The notes: a model not told the origin generated them from the letters alone. DNA of 64,000 nucleotides from JASFHF01 sp050123335 (GCA_050123335.1 JASFHH010000004.1:7969-71968); one strand, 5' to 3'; numbered from the stretch's first letter, positions 42,373 through 51,140 are shown. Made by a program: numbers and translations.

Positions 42373-44592
42373 ATGGAAATACAAAAAAATTTAAGACTTC
42401 TTACTTTGCAATATGAACTAACAATGTTGATTGGCCATTCATTAAATTTACAAGAAATGTTGGAGTTCTTTTTACCTAAAACTTTAGCATATCTAAACTG
42501 TGCAACTGGCCATATTTGGTTACTTAACAAAGATACCAATTTGATGGAGCACAGCTATTCTTATCCGCGCGTTACCACAATGGAATTTAACATTTTGCAA
42601 AAAATGGTTAATCAGTTCTTTAAAAACAAAAAATCACCTCATGTTAAGTCTTTAGAGCAGCCTCTTCATAGTTACTTCATAAATATAGGAGCTGTTGGTA
42701 TTGCAGTACTGCAAAGTCATAAACCACTAAGCAAAGAAATTTTAACAGCATTAAAACCAATTTTTAACCGTCTATCATTGGCTTGTCTTGCTTGTTTACA
42801 ATATAGCCTTACTGAATCAAGTTATCGTGATATTTTTGAACATTCGCCAATCTCTCTGTGGGAAGAAGACTTTTCCGTAGTAAAGAGATATCTATCTGAA
42901 TTACAAACTAAAGGTATTGAGAATTTAGATAGGTATTTTATTGTTAACCCAAAAGAAGTAGAAAAATGCGCTTCTATGGTAAAAATTAATAGCGTTAACC
43001 TGGCCACATTAAAAATGTACGGCGCTCATGACAAAGCAGAAATGATGAAAAACCTAAGCAGAATTTTCGGCAAAAAATCATTAGAAGTGTTTCGCAATGA
43101 ATTAGTTGCTTATGCCAATAACGAGACTTCTTTTAAAGCTGAAGGAATTACTTACACTTTAGATCATAAAAAAGTACATATTACTATCAATTGCTCTGTA
43201 GCTCCCGGTTATGAAAAAACTTACGGCAAGGTATTGGTTTCTATAATGGATATTAGTGATTTAAAACTCGCTGAAGCCCGCCTTGAATATTTAGCCAAGC
43301 ATGATGAACTTACTGGTCTGTCCAATAGAATTCTATTTAATATGATGTTGGAAAGAGCAATTAACCGTGCAGTACGTAGCGGGCAAATAATGGCTGTACT
43401 CTCTCTGGATCTTGATCACTTTAAGAACATTAATGATACTTTAGGCCATGATATAGGAGACCTCTTGCTAATAGAAGTTGCGAAAAAGCTGCAAAAAGCA
43501 GTTCGTGCTGATGATTTTGTAGCACGTTACGGTGGAGATGAGTTCGCAATAATTCTTAATGGTCTAACTAACGTTCATGATGCAGGTAATATTGCGAAAA
43601 AGTTTAATGACACAATCAAGGATTCTTATAAGCTAGCTAAACATACAGTACATATCAGTACCAGCATTGGTATAGCTTGCTATCCTTCTGAAGGAGAAAA
43701 TGCTACCACCTTATTAAAACATGCGGATATTGCTTTATATGCCGCAAAAGATGCGGGACGCAACACTTATAAATATTTTACTCCAAATTTAAATGGTTAT
43801 CATACTGAGCGCTTGTTTATAGAGAATGCTTTAGAACATGCGCTTGAACGACATGAATTATATCTAGTTTATCAACCAAAATTTGCTTTGCCTTCTAAAA
43901 AAATTATTGGAATGGAGACATTGCTGAGATGGCAGCATCCTGAACTTGGTTTAGTATTACCTACAAAATTTATTCCAATAGCAGAAACTACAGGAGTTGT
44001 TGTTCCTATTGGCAAGTGGGTTTTAAAAACAGCATGTCAACAATTTGCCGAGCATTTCTCGCAACAAAAAAATGATCAGTTGCTTGCAATTTCACTCAAT
44101 GTATCTCCGGAACAATTTATTCGTGCAGATTTTCTTGATTTAATAGCTAACATAATAGAGAAGACAAAAATACCAGCAAAGAACATAGAATTAGAGCTGC
44201 CAGAAACATTGATTATGTCTAAGGTGGAAATATCTGAACAAGTATTGATGCAATTAAACAAAATCGGAGTCAAAATTTCAATTGATAATTTTGGCGCAGG
44301 ATATTCATCACTAAGTTGTTTAAAACATCTGCCTATAACTAATTTAAAGATTAACCAATCATTTATTCGTGATATTGAAACTGATCCAAATGATGCAATA
44401 ATTGTAAAGTCAATTATTAATTTAGCAAAGAACTTAGAACTAAATGTGATTGCTGAAGGAGTAGAGACTAAAGAACAATTACAATTTTTAATAGACAATG
44501 GCTGTCCTCAGGCACAAGGTTTTTATCTAGCCAAACCGTTAAAAATTGATGAAGTAGTAAGGTTTATTAAGAAACATACCGATCGCCAATGA
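42373..44592 (+). CDS. GAF/PAS-GGDEF-EAL protein with intact GGDEF and altered EAL
   Basis: A 739-residue cytosolic protein. Residues 1-150 resemble a GAF domain, 155-300 a PAS-like domain, 305-465 GGDEF and 480-735 EAL. The cyclase site is intact (RYGGDEFA near residue 385, with LDLDHFKNINDTLGHDIGD upstream). The EAL part keeps Glu (METLLRW), NVSPEQF, AEGVET and QGFYLAKP, but DDFGTG is DNFGAG (about 637) and KIDxxF is KINQSF, so metal binding is probably weakened. It is expected to act mainly as a diguanylate cyclase under control of the FIST protein encoded just upstream. Confidence 0.9.
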   Translation: MEIQKNLRLLTLQYELTMLIGHSLNLQEMLEFFLPKTLAYLNCATGHIWLLNKDTNLMEHSYSYPRVTTMEFNILQKMVNQFFKNKKSPHVKSLEQPLHSYFINIGAVGIAVLQSHKPLSKEILTALKPIFNRLSLACLACLQYSLTESSYRDIFEHSPISLWEEDFSVVKRYLSELQTKGIENLDRYFIVNPKEVEKCASMVKINSVNLATLKMYGAHDKAEMMKNLSRIFGKKSLEVFRNELVAYANNETSFKAEGITYTLDHKKVHITINCSVAPGYEKTYGKVLVSIMDISDLKLAEARLEYLAKHDELTGLSNRILFNMMLERAINRAVRSGQIMAVLSLDLDHFKNINDTLGHDIGDLLLIEVAKKLQKAVRADDFVARYGGDEFAIILNGLTNVHDAGNIAKKFNDTIKDSYKLAKHTVHISTSIGIACYPSEGENATTLLKHADIALYAAKDAGRNTYKYFTPNLNGYHTERLFIENALEHALERHELYLVYQPKFALPSKKIIGMETLLRWQHPELGLVLPTKFIPIAETTGVVVPIGKWVLKTACQQFAEHFSQQKNDQLLAISLNVSPEQFIRADFLDLIANIIEKTKIPAKNIELELPETLIMSKVEISEQVLMQLNKIGVKISIDNFGAGYSSLSCLKHLPITNLKINQSFIRDIETDPNDAIIVKSIINLAKNLELNVIAEGVETKEQLQFLIDNGCPQAQGFYLAKPLKIDEVVRFIKKHTDRQ

Positions 44593-44618
44593 AGATTGGT
44601 ATATACTTGTGTCAGCAG

Positions 44619-45338
44619 CTAATAACAATCTACCAATAAATCTTGTTTAGTCAAATTTGGTTTATCTTGCGCTGATACTCTATGCACTATTTTACCGCTA
44701 TTAATTGCCAATAATCTATTACCGTACTGCAAAGCAAAATCTAAATTGTGAGTTGCCATAATACAAGTTATACCGCGTTTAGTAATTTCTTGGTAAGTTT
44801 TTTCCATGGTCATTGCAGCAGTTTTAGGATCCAATGCGCTGGTATGTTCATCCAACAAAATTAAATCCGGCTGATGACGCAAAGCCAAAGCCAAAATTAA
44901 AATTTGCCTTTCGCCGCCAGATAATTTGTTAACTGGAGTATCAAACCGCTCTGCTAATCCAACATGAAACTGAGCTAAATATTCCTGAAAATCCGATTTA
45001 TATTGAATCTTATTTTTATTGCGCAATTCAGACAAAGTGGCATTTTCCGCAATAGTCATATCCATAAATAAATTATCATTAGTGTTCTGTGTTAATGTTA
45101 TTATCTTTTTTGTCAAAGTTTTATGACTATATTGATGCAAACAATCACCAAAAAATTCAATTGAACCACTCGTTGGGCAATAAGTGCGATTAATTAAATT
45201 AAGCAATGAACTTTTTCCGGAACCATTACTGCCTAATAATATAATAAAATCTCCTTGATTGACTGCAAAAGTTACATCATTAACAATATTTTTTTCACAA
45301 TTCGGTACCGTAAATGAAATGTTTTCAATTTTAAGCAT
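44619..45338 (-). CDS. ABC transporter ATP-binding protein, TrpZ-like
   Basis: The ATG at 45338 with GAGGAG upstream is preferred; it overlaps the permease stop by eight bases. The 239-residue ATPase has Walker A GSNGSGKSS, signature LSGGERQILILALAL, Walker B LILLDEHTSALDP (His in place of Pro) and switch His MATHNLDFA. With the permease and binding protein it forms a three-gene importer of the ABC_sub_bind class. A trpR gene directly upstream suggests that tryptophan or a related compound is imported, as for TrpXYZ. Confidence 0.88.
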   Translation of the reverse strand: MLKIENISFTVPNCEKNIVNDVTFAVNQGDFIILLGSNGSGKSSLLNLINRTYCPTSGSIEFFGDCLHQYSHKTLTKKIITLTQNTNDNLFMDMTIAENATLSELRNKNKIQYKSDFQEYLAQFHVGLAERFDTPVNKLSGGERQILILALALRHQPDLILLDEHTSALDPKTAAMTMEKTYQEITKRGITCIMATHNLDFALQYGNRLLAINSGKIVHRVSAQDKPNLTKQDLLVDCY

Positions 45339-46215
45339 ACACTTCTCCTCGATGCGAATATCTTGCACTACCAAGAAAAACGATTAATACAGCGCCTAAA
45401 AATAATTTTAAATAAATTGGATTAATGCCACACGCCAAAAAGAAATTCATCGCAAAGAAATACAACGATGTTCCCAATAAACAACTACAACAATCAACTA
45501 ATGCGCTAAATTTTTCCCGACGATAGAAGATTCTATTAGTTAAATGCCTGCCGATAACCACAGATCCAATTGCGGTTAACGCCATCCCTAGCCCCATATT
45601 CAGATCAGCATAACCATCAATTTGCGCATTAATTACGCCGCATAAAGCCGCTAAACCATTACTAACACCTAAACCAAGCATTAATAGTAATATTGTTGAT
45701 TTACCCATCGCGTGAATTAATCGGGTATTACTGCCATAAGCGCGTAACAATATCCCTATTTTGCTACGCAAAAAATAACACATCACACCAAATAATATTA
45801 GTGTAAACAAAACAATAACAAAAAGTAAATATTCCGGGGATGATGTTTGCAGGTTTTGCAAAAATACACTGCTATCCAATAAACTAATATTTGGTTTACC
45901 CATTACACGAAAATTAACGCTATACAACATAAAAGTTGCTAAAATACCAGCAATAAGCGAATTAATTTTTACAAGTTTTTGTACTAATGCAACTAAAGCA
46001 CCAATAATTACACCTGCGAATACAGCCAAAATTATACTAACATACTGGTTAATCCCATGCGTAACTAAACTTGCAAAAGTTGCCGCACCCAGCACAAAAG
46101 TACCATCAACCGTTAAATCAGTTACCGCGAGAATACGGTAACTAAGATAAACTCCAAGCGTTAATGGCAAAAAAAACAAACTTTGTTGTAAGGTTGCAAT
46201 TACTATATTGTACAT
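45331..46215 (-). CDS. ABC transporter permease, TrpY-like
   Basis: A 294-residue membrane protein with about eight or nine helices, of the BPD_transp_2 type used by sugar and ABC_sub_bind importers. Features include VTDLTVDGTFVLGAAT near the N-terminus and LGLGVSNGLAALCGVINAQIDGYADLNMGLGM near the middle (split), both well kept in TrpY-like proteins. It overlaps the binding protein gene by 13 bases and the ATPase gene by eight, so the three products are coupled. Confidence 0.87.
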   Translation of the reverse strand: MYNIVIATLQQSLFFLPLTLGVYLSYRILAVTDLTVDGTFVLGAATFASLVTHGINQYVSIILAVFAGVIIGALVALVQKLVKINSLIAGILATFMLYSVNFRVMGKPNISLLDSSVFLQNLQTSSPEYLLFVIVLFTLILFGVMCYFLRSKIGILLRAYGSNTRLIHAMGKSTILLLMLGLGVSNGLAALCGVINAQIDGYADLNMGLGMALTAIGSVVIGRHLTNRIFYRREKFSALVDCCSCLLGTSLYFFAMNFFLACGINPIYLKLFLGAVLIVFLGSARYSHRGEVYA

Positions 46216-47177
46216 ATTTGATAACCCTCCTTTTGCGTAACTTGCTTGATTTTTGCGACATCAATTCCTTGTCGTGCAGCTGCTTTAGGATTAATAAATA
46301 CTAACAACTTATCCAATTTTTTAATCGGTACTTCATTAATTTTGCCGCCTTTTAAAACAACAGCCGCCAATTTCGCTCCTTCTACACCAATCTGATATTC
46401 CTTTACACCAGTCGCAAAAGCAGCACCATGTTGTACTGTGCCATCATCTGAAGTAATAACTGGAATATGCGATATTTCAGCTTGCTTGATTAAAGTACGA
46501 ATACCGCTAGCAACCATATTGTCCTTTAGAATATAAATTGCTTGGCTATCAGCCGAAATTTGCTTGCTAACCATATACAGATCAGCCAACTGCTGCACCA
46601 TTAAATCTTGTATTTTAAATCCATGTGCTTTGGCATACTTAATACAATCAGCAACCTCTGGCGTAATTTTATCTGATGGGCTATGTACTAAAGTAATTTG
46701 TTTTAAGTTTGGTATCACTTTACGCATAAATTGCAACTGCGTAGCAACCGCAATTTCATCATCAACCACTGTTACATTACAAGGAACACGGTGCTTGCGC
46801 TGCGCTTCTGTATATTCTGCTGCAATACCAACAATCGGTTTATCGTATACCATCGCCAAAGTCATTTGGGTCGGCTGTGTCGCAATTGGCGCATACAAAT
46901 CTACATGTTGCTGCTTAAACTGCTGCAAAATAGAACGTTGTAAATTAGCATCACCTTGCGCGTTTTTAATCAAAAACGTAATTTTACCAGGATAAGTTTG
47001 CTGCAAAGTATTTTTAAAACCTGCCACAATTTCATCCATTGCCTGATGCTGCATTGGTACTAATACTCCAACTTTAATTGGTGGATACTTAATTTGTTTT
47101 GCGAACGATACATTAATAACACTAACTAAACAAATCAAGCAAACTAATTGTAATAATATTGTTTTAATCTTTAACAT
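46203..47177 (-). CDS. ABC transporter substrate-binding protein, TrpX-like
   Basis: A 324-residue periplasmic binding protein of the ABC_sub_bind family with a signal peptide (about 1-26, CLVSVINVSFA). Typical segments are VGVLVPMQHQAMDEIVAGF, APIATQPTQMTLAM, QITLVHSPSDKITPEVADC, and PVITSDDGTVQHGAAFATGVKE (split). Members of this family bind tryptophan, tyrosine or phenylalanine in several Gram-positive and Gram-negative species. It is the first gene of the importer operon, 250 bases after trpR, with the hairpin element between. Confidence 0.87.
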   Translation of the reverse strand: MLKIKTILLQLVCLICLVSVINVSFAKQIKYPPIKVGVLVPMQHQAMDEIVAGFKNTLQQTYPGKITFLIKNAQGDANLQRSILQQFKQQHVDLYAPIATQPTQMTLAMVYDKPIVGIAAEYTEAQRKHRVPCNVTVVDDEIAVATQLQFMRKVIPNLKQITLVHSPSDKITPEVADCIKYAKAHGFKIQDLMVQQLADLYMVSKQISADSQAIYILKDNMVASGIRTLIKQAEISHIPVITSDDGTVQHGAAFATGVKEYQIGVEGAKLAAVVLKGGKINEVPIKKLDKLLVFINPKAAARQGIDVAKIKQVTQKEGYQICTI

Positions 47178-47222
47178 GATTTTCTCCTATAAAATAAGTC
47201 GTATATTATTGATTTCCATGTG

Positions 47223-47338
47223 GCGATTACGGAATTTAAGGTATCTTTTTTTGACGACTAGCGCCCATGGATGGAGGCGCGGGAGGTACATGGATGTACC
47301 AAGGAGGAAAAAAAAGATACCTTAAATTCCGTAATCGC
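47223..47338. repeat. Hairpin element with conserved core, copy 2
   Basis: Perfect 30-bp arms (47223-47252 and 47309-47338) enclose a 56-base core almost identical to that at 37084-37141. The core contains two inner hairpins, GCGCC...GGCGC and GGTACAT-GG-ATGTACC. The arms share no sequence with those of copy 1 beyond a T run next to the core. It lies between trpR and the importer genes on the minus strand and may separate their transcription. Confidence 0.85.
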
Positions 47339-47427
47339 TATAATTTTAATAATAAAGATAATATGCGCTTAGCCGCGCCAAGAATGGAGAAAACTAGACT
47401 TTGTAATTGAATGGTAATTTTTCATCA

Positions 47428-47733
47428 TTAATCAACTATTTTTTCGATTAATTCCTGCTTAATTTTGTTATTAAGCGTCTTCAACATATTCGATCCACGA
47501 GTAATTTTAGCGATGCTAATTCCAAGTTTTGCCGCAATTTCACGCTGCGTTTTTTCGCCTTTAAGCAATTCCTCAACTAACAATATTCTGGTAGCAACCG
47601 CTTCTCTTTCGTCAAAAGTTAGAAAAAAGTCTAACAAGGCCTTTAATCCAGCCTTAGATTTTTCCGTATAACAAAGAGTTAAAAACTTGTTATATCCCTT
47701 CGCCATCAATTTTTGACGCTGTAAATTACTCAT
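47428..47733 (-). CDS. trpR: Trp repressor TrpR
   Basis: A 101-residue helix-turn-helix repressor. The start at 47733 is chosen since the in-frame ATG at 47754 lies inside the promoter. The DNA-binding segment TQREIAAKLGISIAKITRGSNMLK corresponds closely to the E. coli TrpR helix-turn-helix (ITRGSN is identical) and the FDEREAVATRILLVEELL helix holds the tryptophan-binding residues. It binds operators when loaded with L-tryptophan. A perfect 12-bp inverted repeat overlapping its -10 suggests autoregulation, and the downstream Trp-type ABC importer is a likely target. Confidence 0.92.
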   Translation of the reverse strand: MSNLQRQKLMAKGYNKFLTLCYTEKSKAGLKALLDFFLTFDEREAVATRILLVEELLKGEKTQREIAAKLGISIAKITRGSNMLKTLNNKIKQELIEKIVD

Positions 47734-47771
47734 ACTGTTGTAATGATAGACCATTACAACAGTATTGTCAA
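47734..47771 (-). promoter_or_regulatory. trpR promoter with overlapping operator
   Basis: On the minus strand TTGACA (47771-47766), a 17-base spacer and TATCAT (47748-47743) form a near-consensus promoter. A perfect 12-bp inverted repeat, ACTGTTGTAATG with its complement (47734-47745 and 47752-47763, 6-base centre), covers the -10 and most of the spacer. The transcript would begin within about ten bases of the trpR ATG. Autoregulation is inferred. Confidence 0.7.
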
Positions 47772-47789
47772 ATGAAAATTTAAAGAATC

Positions 47790-48692
47790 TTATGAGGTTT
47801 GCACTTTAAATCGATTAAGCAGTAATACTCCGGTCAAGATACACAACATTGCCAATAAAATTTTAAGCGAAACATATTCGTGAAAAAAACAATATCCCCA
47901 AAACAAACCCACAATTGCAGCAATGCCATTTACCATACTGTAATTGACCGCCCCGCTTAGCTGCAGCACCTTAAAAAGTGATAGATATCCGATGGTTTCT
48001 AAAATGATTTCCGTTGTTATCGCCAGCCACACACTGTTTAAAGCCAAATGCGGCAGGGAAAACTCGGAAGTAAAAAGAAATGGAGTCGATAATAAAGTCG
48101 CACAAATCAGCATTCCAGTAGTCAAAACCACTATATTGCTCTTTTTAATGGCAAATTTTGCTACATAAATTGCACATACAGCATAGCTAAACGGCGTTAA
48201 TAAACTTAAAAATAACCAATGATTTAGGGTTAAACCAAGAATACCATGTTGAGCCGCCATAATTATCATCCCTGCTCCGCCAATCAGCACTGCTGTAATG
48301 CGGCCAAAATGAAACTTTTCTTCACGGCACAGCAACGCCAAAGGATAGATAAAAAACGGAGTTACACTCATAACTAAAGCCAGTACCCCAGACGGCAAAT
48401 GTGTTGCCAACCAATATTTATTGGTGTTTGGCAACACAATGCCAAACATACCGGTGAAAAAATAGCATAGGATGTCACCCTTAATCAGATCCTGTAAATA
48501 ACCATGCCGATAACAATAAATCAACAAAACAACTGAAGGAGAAAAAATGGTAAAAAATAAATAAGTTATCGGCGATACTTGATGTGACATCACGTATCGT
48601 GCTAATGAAAAAGCTGAACCCCAAACAAAACCAAGAATAAACAATAAGATCAACGGCTGATTCAAGCTGCGCTGTAGAATATTTTTTTGCAT
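47790..48692 (-). CDS. ribN: DMT/EamA transporter, RibN-type riboflavin importer
   Basis: A 300-residue inner-membrane protein of the EamA family with ten helices and internal duplication. The ATG at 48692 is preferred, with GAGG ten bases upstream, immediately after the FMN riboswitch. N-terminal LLFILGFVWGSAFSLARYV and FFTGMFGIVLPNTNKYWLA are typical for EamA carriers. Sequence alone does not tell substrate, but an FMN riboswitch directly upstream strongly suggests riboflavin uptake, as for RibN. No trp operator is associated with it. Confidence 0.85.
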   Translation of the reverse strand: MQKNILQRSLNQPLILLFILGFVWGSAFSLARYVMSHQVSPITYLFFTIFSPSVVLLIYCYRHGYLQDLIKGDILCYFFTGMFGIVLPNTNKYWLATHLPSGVLALVMSVTPFFIYPLALLCREEKFHFGRITAVLIGGAGMIIMAAQHGILGLTLNHWLFLSLLTPFSYAVCAIYVAKFAIKKSNIVVLTTGMLICATLLSTPFLFTSEFSLPHLALNSVWLAITTEIILETIGYLSLFKVLQLSGAVNYSMVNGIAAIVGLFWGYCFFHEYVSLKILLAMLCILTGVLLLNRFKVQTS

Positions 48693-48700
48693 ATCATAAG

Positions 48701-48995
48701 CCTCTTCTTTCATCCGGACTATACCAATCTTACCTCAAGATGCGAAATTTTGGCGAACAATTTTGTGCGGTGAGAAGCTATTTTAAACGCGTAATATCGG
48801 GAATATTGCAAGTTTAAAATAGCTTCTCACCGTGCAAAAGTGAAAGACAAAAATCGCATGTTGAGGTATGATTGGTATCTAACCGTCGGCTATGGAATCA
48901 CACCATATCTGCACTTTTAAGCGCTCGCGGGCTTGTTTATTAGCAAGTTAACAAACTTACCGCCGGTAAGGAATTACACCTAACCCTGAAGATAA
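48701..48995 (-). promoter_or_regulatory. FMN riboswitch (RFN element), interrupted
   Basis: Read on the minus strand, the conserved RFN blocks appear in order: ATCTTCAGGG, GGTGTAATTCC then ACCGGCGGTAAG, AGCCCGCGAGCGC, GCAGATATGGTG with GATTCCATAGCCGACGGTTA, and finally AGTCCGGATGAAAGAAGAGG (about 48720-48701). The last two blocks normally adjoin; here 48721-48879 is inserted between them, in the terminal loop of P6 (CCGAC...GTCCGG). A TATAAT -10 (49010-49005) lies before the element. FMN binding would shut off the transporter; GAAGAGG at the 3' end is also the Shine-Dalgarno of the gene, so control may be at translation. Confidence 0.9.
48721..48879. mobile_element. 159-bp palindrome (MITE-like) in the riboswitch loop
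   Basis: The outer arms, beginning ATACCAATCTTACCTCAAGATGCGA at 48721 (written in two parts: ATACCAATCTTACC, TCAAGATGCGA), match the complement of 48850-48879 with few mismatches. The inner arms CGGTGAGAAGCTATTTTAAAC (48768-48788, first 20 shown as CGGTGAGAAGC, TATTTTAAAC) and 48812-48832 pair perfectly around a 23-base loop. The whole insert would fold as one long hairpin. A related end occurs at 28804-28829. Absence of coding capacity suggests a non-autonomous element. Confidence 0.8.
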
Positions 48996-49146
48996 CACTG
49001 AAGAATTATAGTTTAGATTATTATTAAAACAAAGAAAAAAATAGCATAAAGACCCGTAGTTTTTACTGAGTAGTTTACCCGCTGAAATTAAATTTTCAAT
49101 ATGGTATATTACTGTTTTCTACAACAACAATATAAGGAGAAGCAGA

Positions 49147-49626
49147 ATGTTCACAAAAACTTTTGGTAGTCTTTGGTTTAAGCTTGGAAACTTCATTGAA
49201 AAACACCCAAAAATTACTTTATGTCTTTTAGCCTTGGGAATCGCCGGTACAGGCAGCACCGCTGGATTATTACTTGGACCTATGGGATTTTTCTTTGGTA
49301 CTTTTGGTACGGCAATGGCCATGAAAAAAACTGATGGTTCAATAAAAAAACTCTGCCCTGAGTTTTATCAAGATCCTACTAATAATTGCGAAGAACTTGA
49401 CTTTAAAAAATACTTGCGGTCTATTAAGCATTTTGCCAAAGGTGGTGGTACAACTACATCCCTTTTTCCATTAGAACCATGGGCATGTAAAGAATTTGAA
49501 GAAAGCTGTAAAAAAACTAATCCTGATCCAGACTCAACTGTATCCTGCCGTAGTACAGGAGAACTTGAATGCATGTGCGAAATACATTATAAAAAATCGC
49601 CAAAACCAAAAACGAATATGATGTAA
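49147..49626 (+). CDS. Unknown small protein with Gly-rich hydrophobic segment
   Basis: A 159-residue protein with AAGGAG seven bases before the ATG. A hydrophobic, Gly-rich stretch (about 22-60, LCLLALGIAGTGSTAGLLLG and then GPMGFFFGTFG) resembles two short membrane-inserting helices. The C-terminal half is hydrophilic with seven Cys (CPEFYQDPTNNC, WACKEFEESC, SCRSTGELECMC). No family is recognised. It is divergent from ribN and stands alone. Confidence 0.5.
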   Translation: MFTKTFGSLWFKLGNFIEKHPKITLCLLALGIAGTGSTAGLLLGPMGFFFGTFGTAMAMKKTDGSIKKLCPEFYQDPTNNCEELDFKKYLRSIKHFAKGGGTTTSLFPLEPWACKEFEESCKKTNPDPDSTVSCRSTGELECMCEIHYKKSPKPKTNMM

Positions 49627-49702
49627 CAATTGCCAATAGAAATGCTAATACTTTGTGTTAAATTGTGCTCGGGCTCCTCATATTACCAATCCAATTTGGT
49701 TA

Positions 49703-51088
49703 TTAAATTTTTTTAAATTCCATAAGTTTGGCACTCTGTTTTTCATCATCACCATATTCATTTAAAAGCTTGCTTCTCTTTCTATAATCTTTAAATAGAT
49801 GACTTAATTTTTTCTCACATGGAACAATATTTTTAGTGCTATTTCGTGTATAAATAAAAGCTAATTGAAACTTTTGAAAAACGGGGTTGTTCATTAAATC
49901 ACAAAGGGGGTTTAAATATTTTATCCAATTTAGCTGAAATTTAGGCTGCAAATATCCCTTTTCTTGGTAATGCTGGCGTGCAATTTTTTTAAATTTAGTA
50001 AACTGGCTTATATAATATGCAATCAAATTTTTGTCCTGTGTATAATTTTTTATTTTAGTTGATGAAACAAACATCATCTTTAGCAAAGATTCAAAAGAAT
50101 TGTTTTTTATAGTCATTTTTTTCTGTATTGTAGCCATAGACGTAGTAACGCATTTGATCAAAATATCAGAATATTGTTCCTTCGTTTTAGAAGTAAATAT
50201 AAGTGGAAATTTTTTTAAAAAATTAAGATTATTGTAATTTACAGCTAAATCATAGAGTTGACAAAAATTCATATCTATCATTTTAATTTCCAATATCAAT
50301 TCTTCTAACTTCTTTAAATTAGATATGCCTATCAAACTTGAAGAAAAACTTTCTACATCTTTTGGCAAGCATTGGATTGTCATATATAAATTTTTTAGAT
50401 TTTCTGGCGCATTAGAATAAAATTCTTGCGTCGCTTTTATCGCAAATTTATTATTTATTTTAATTTGCAATCTAGAAATATTTTTTAAATTTAATTTGGT
50501 AACTTTGTTAATAGGAAATGGGAATGGGATAAATAATTCTTGCAAATTGGAAAGCTTATAAATAAATTGTGGAACCTTTCCTTTTTTTATAAATTGCCAA
50601 AAAAAAGGGTTCTCTAAAGTTAAAAATTCAAACCCTATTATTTGTCTTTTTTGAAATATTTGCAAATTGCTAATACTAATATTAGAAAAATCAAATGCCT
50701 TTGAGGAAAATGTAATATATTTGGCATTTGGGAAATGTTTGTGAGGAAATTTTAATTCTTTAGAGAAAAAATTTGGATCTTGAGATAGGTGTAATTTTTT
50801 GCAAAAAAGACGAGGAATATTTAAATATGCTAAAAAATTTTTCTGGATATTACCAACTATTTTAAGGTTTTGAAGTTTCTTTAAATGTTTACATAGTTGC
50901 TGTACATTCTCCTTAGAAAAATTTTCATCAACTGTAATTGTAGCTGTTTCAGTGTTATTTAATATGTTTTTGATTTTATCTATTTCGTTATTTTTAATTA
51001 ATATTATAAATGTCTTCGTTTGGCATTTTATAGATATTTCAAGCTTATGGTTGTCTTGTACATATGTTCTTATTTTTATTGTAAACAT
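49703..51088 (-). CDS. Unknown Lys/Asn-rich protein, LRR-like, possible effector
   Basis: A 461-residue protein without signal peptide. Between about residues 70 and 290 short segments of the form LQNLKIV, KKLHLSQD, LEELILEIK, LKNISRLQIKI recur at irregular spacing, recalling degenerate leucine-rich repeats. The rest is helical and highly charged. It starts 52 bases after the lpd stop, with a GGAGTAAAAATA leader. Its AT content and Lys/Asn/Ile usage are unlike the lpd-nfn-murF genes upstream. Candidate host-directed effector; function unknown. Confidence 0.55.
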   Translation of the reverse strand: MFTIKIRTYVQDNHKLEISIKCQTKTFIILIKNNEIDKIKNILNNTETATITVDENFSKENVQQLCKHLKKLQNLKIVGNIQKNFLAYLNIPRLFCKKLHLSQDPNFFSKELKFPHKHFPNAKYITFSSKAFDFSNISISNLQIFQKRQIIGFEFLTLENPFFWQFIKKGKVPQFIYKLSNLQELFIPFPFPINKVTKLNLKNISRLQIKINNKFAIKATQEFYSNAPENLKNLYMTIQCLPKDVESFSSSLIGISNLKKLEELILEIKMIDMNFCQLYDLAVNYNNLNFLKKFPLIFTSKTKEQYSDILIKCVTTSMATIQKKMTIKNNSFESLLKMMFVSSTKIKNYTQDKNLIAYYISQFTKFKKIARQHYQEKGYLQPKFQLNWIKYLNPLCDLMNNPVFQKFQLAFIYTRNSTKNIVPCEKKLSHLFKDYRKRSKLLNEYGDDEKQSAKLMEFKKI

Positions 51089-51140
51089 TATTTTTACTCC
51101 TTTTTTAATTTAGAAGAAGTAGAGTAGCGTAAAAAGGCGA

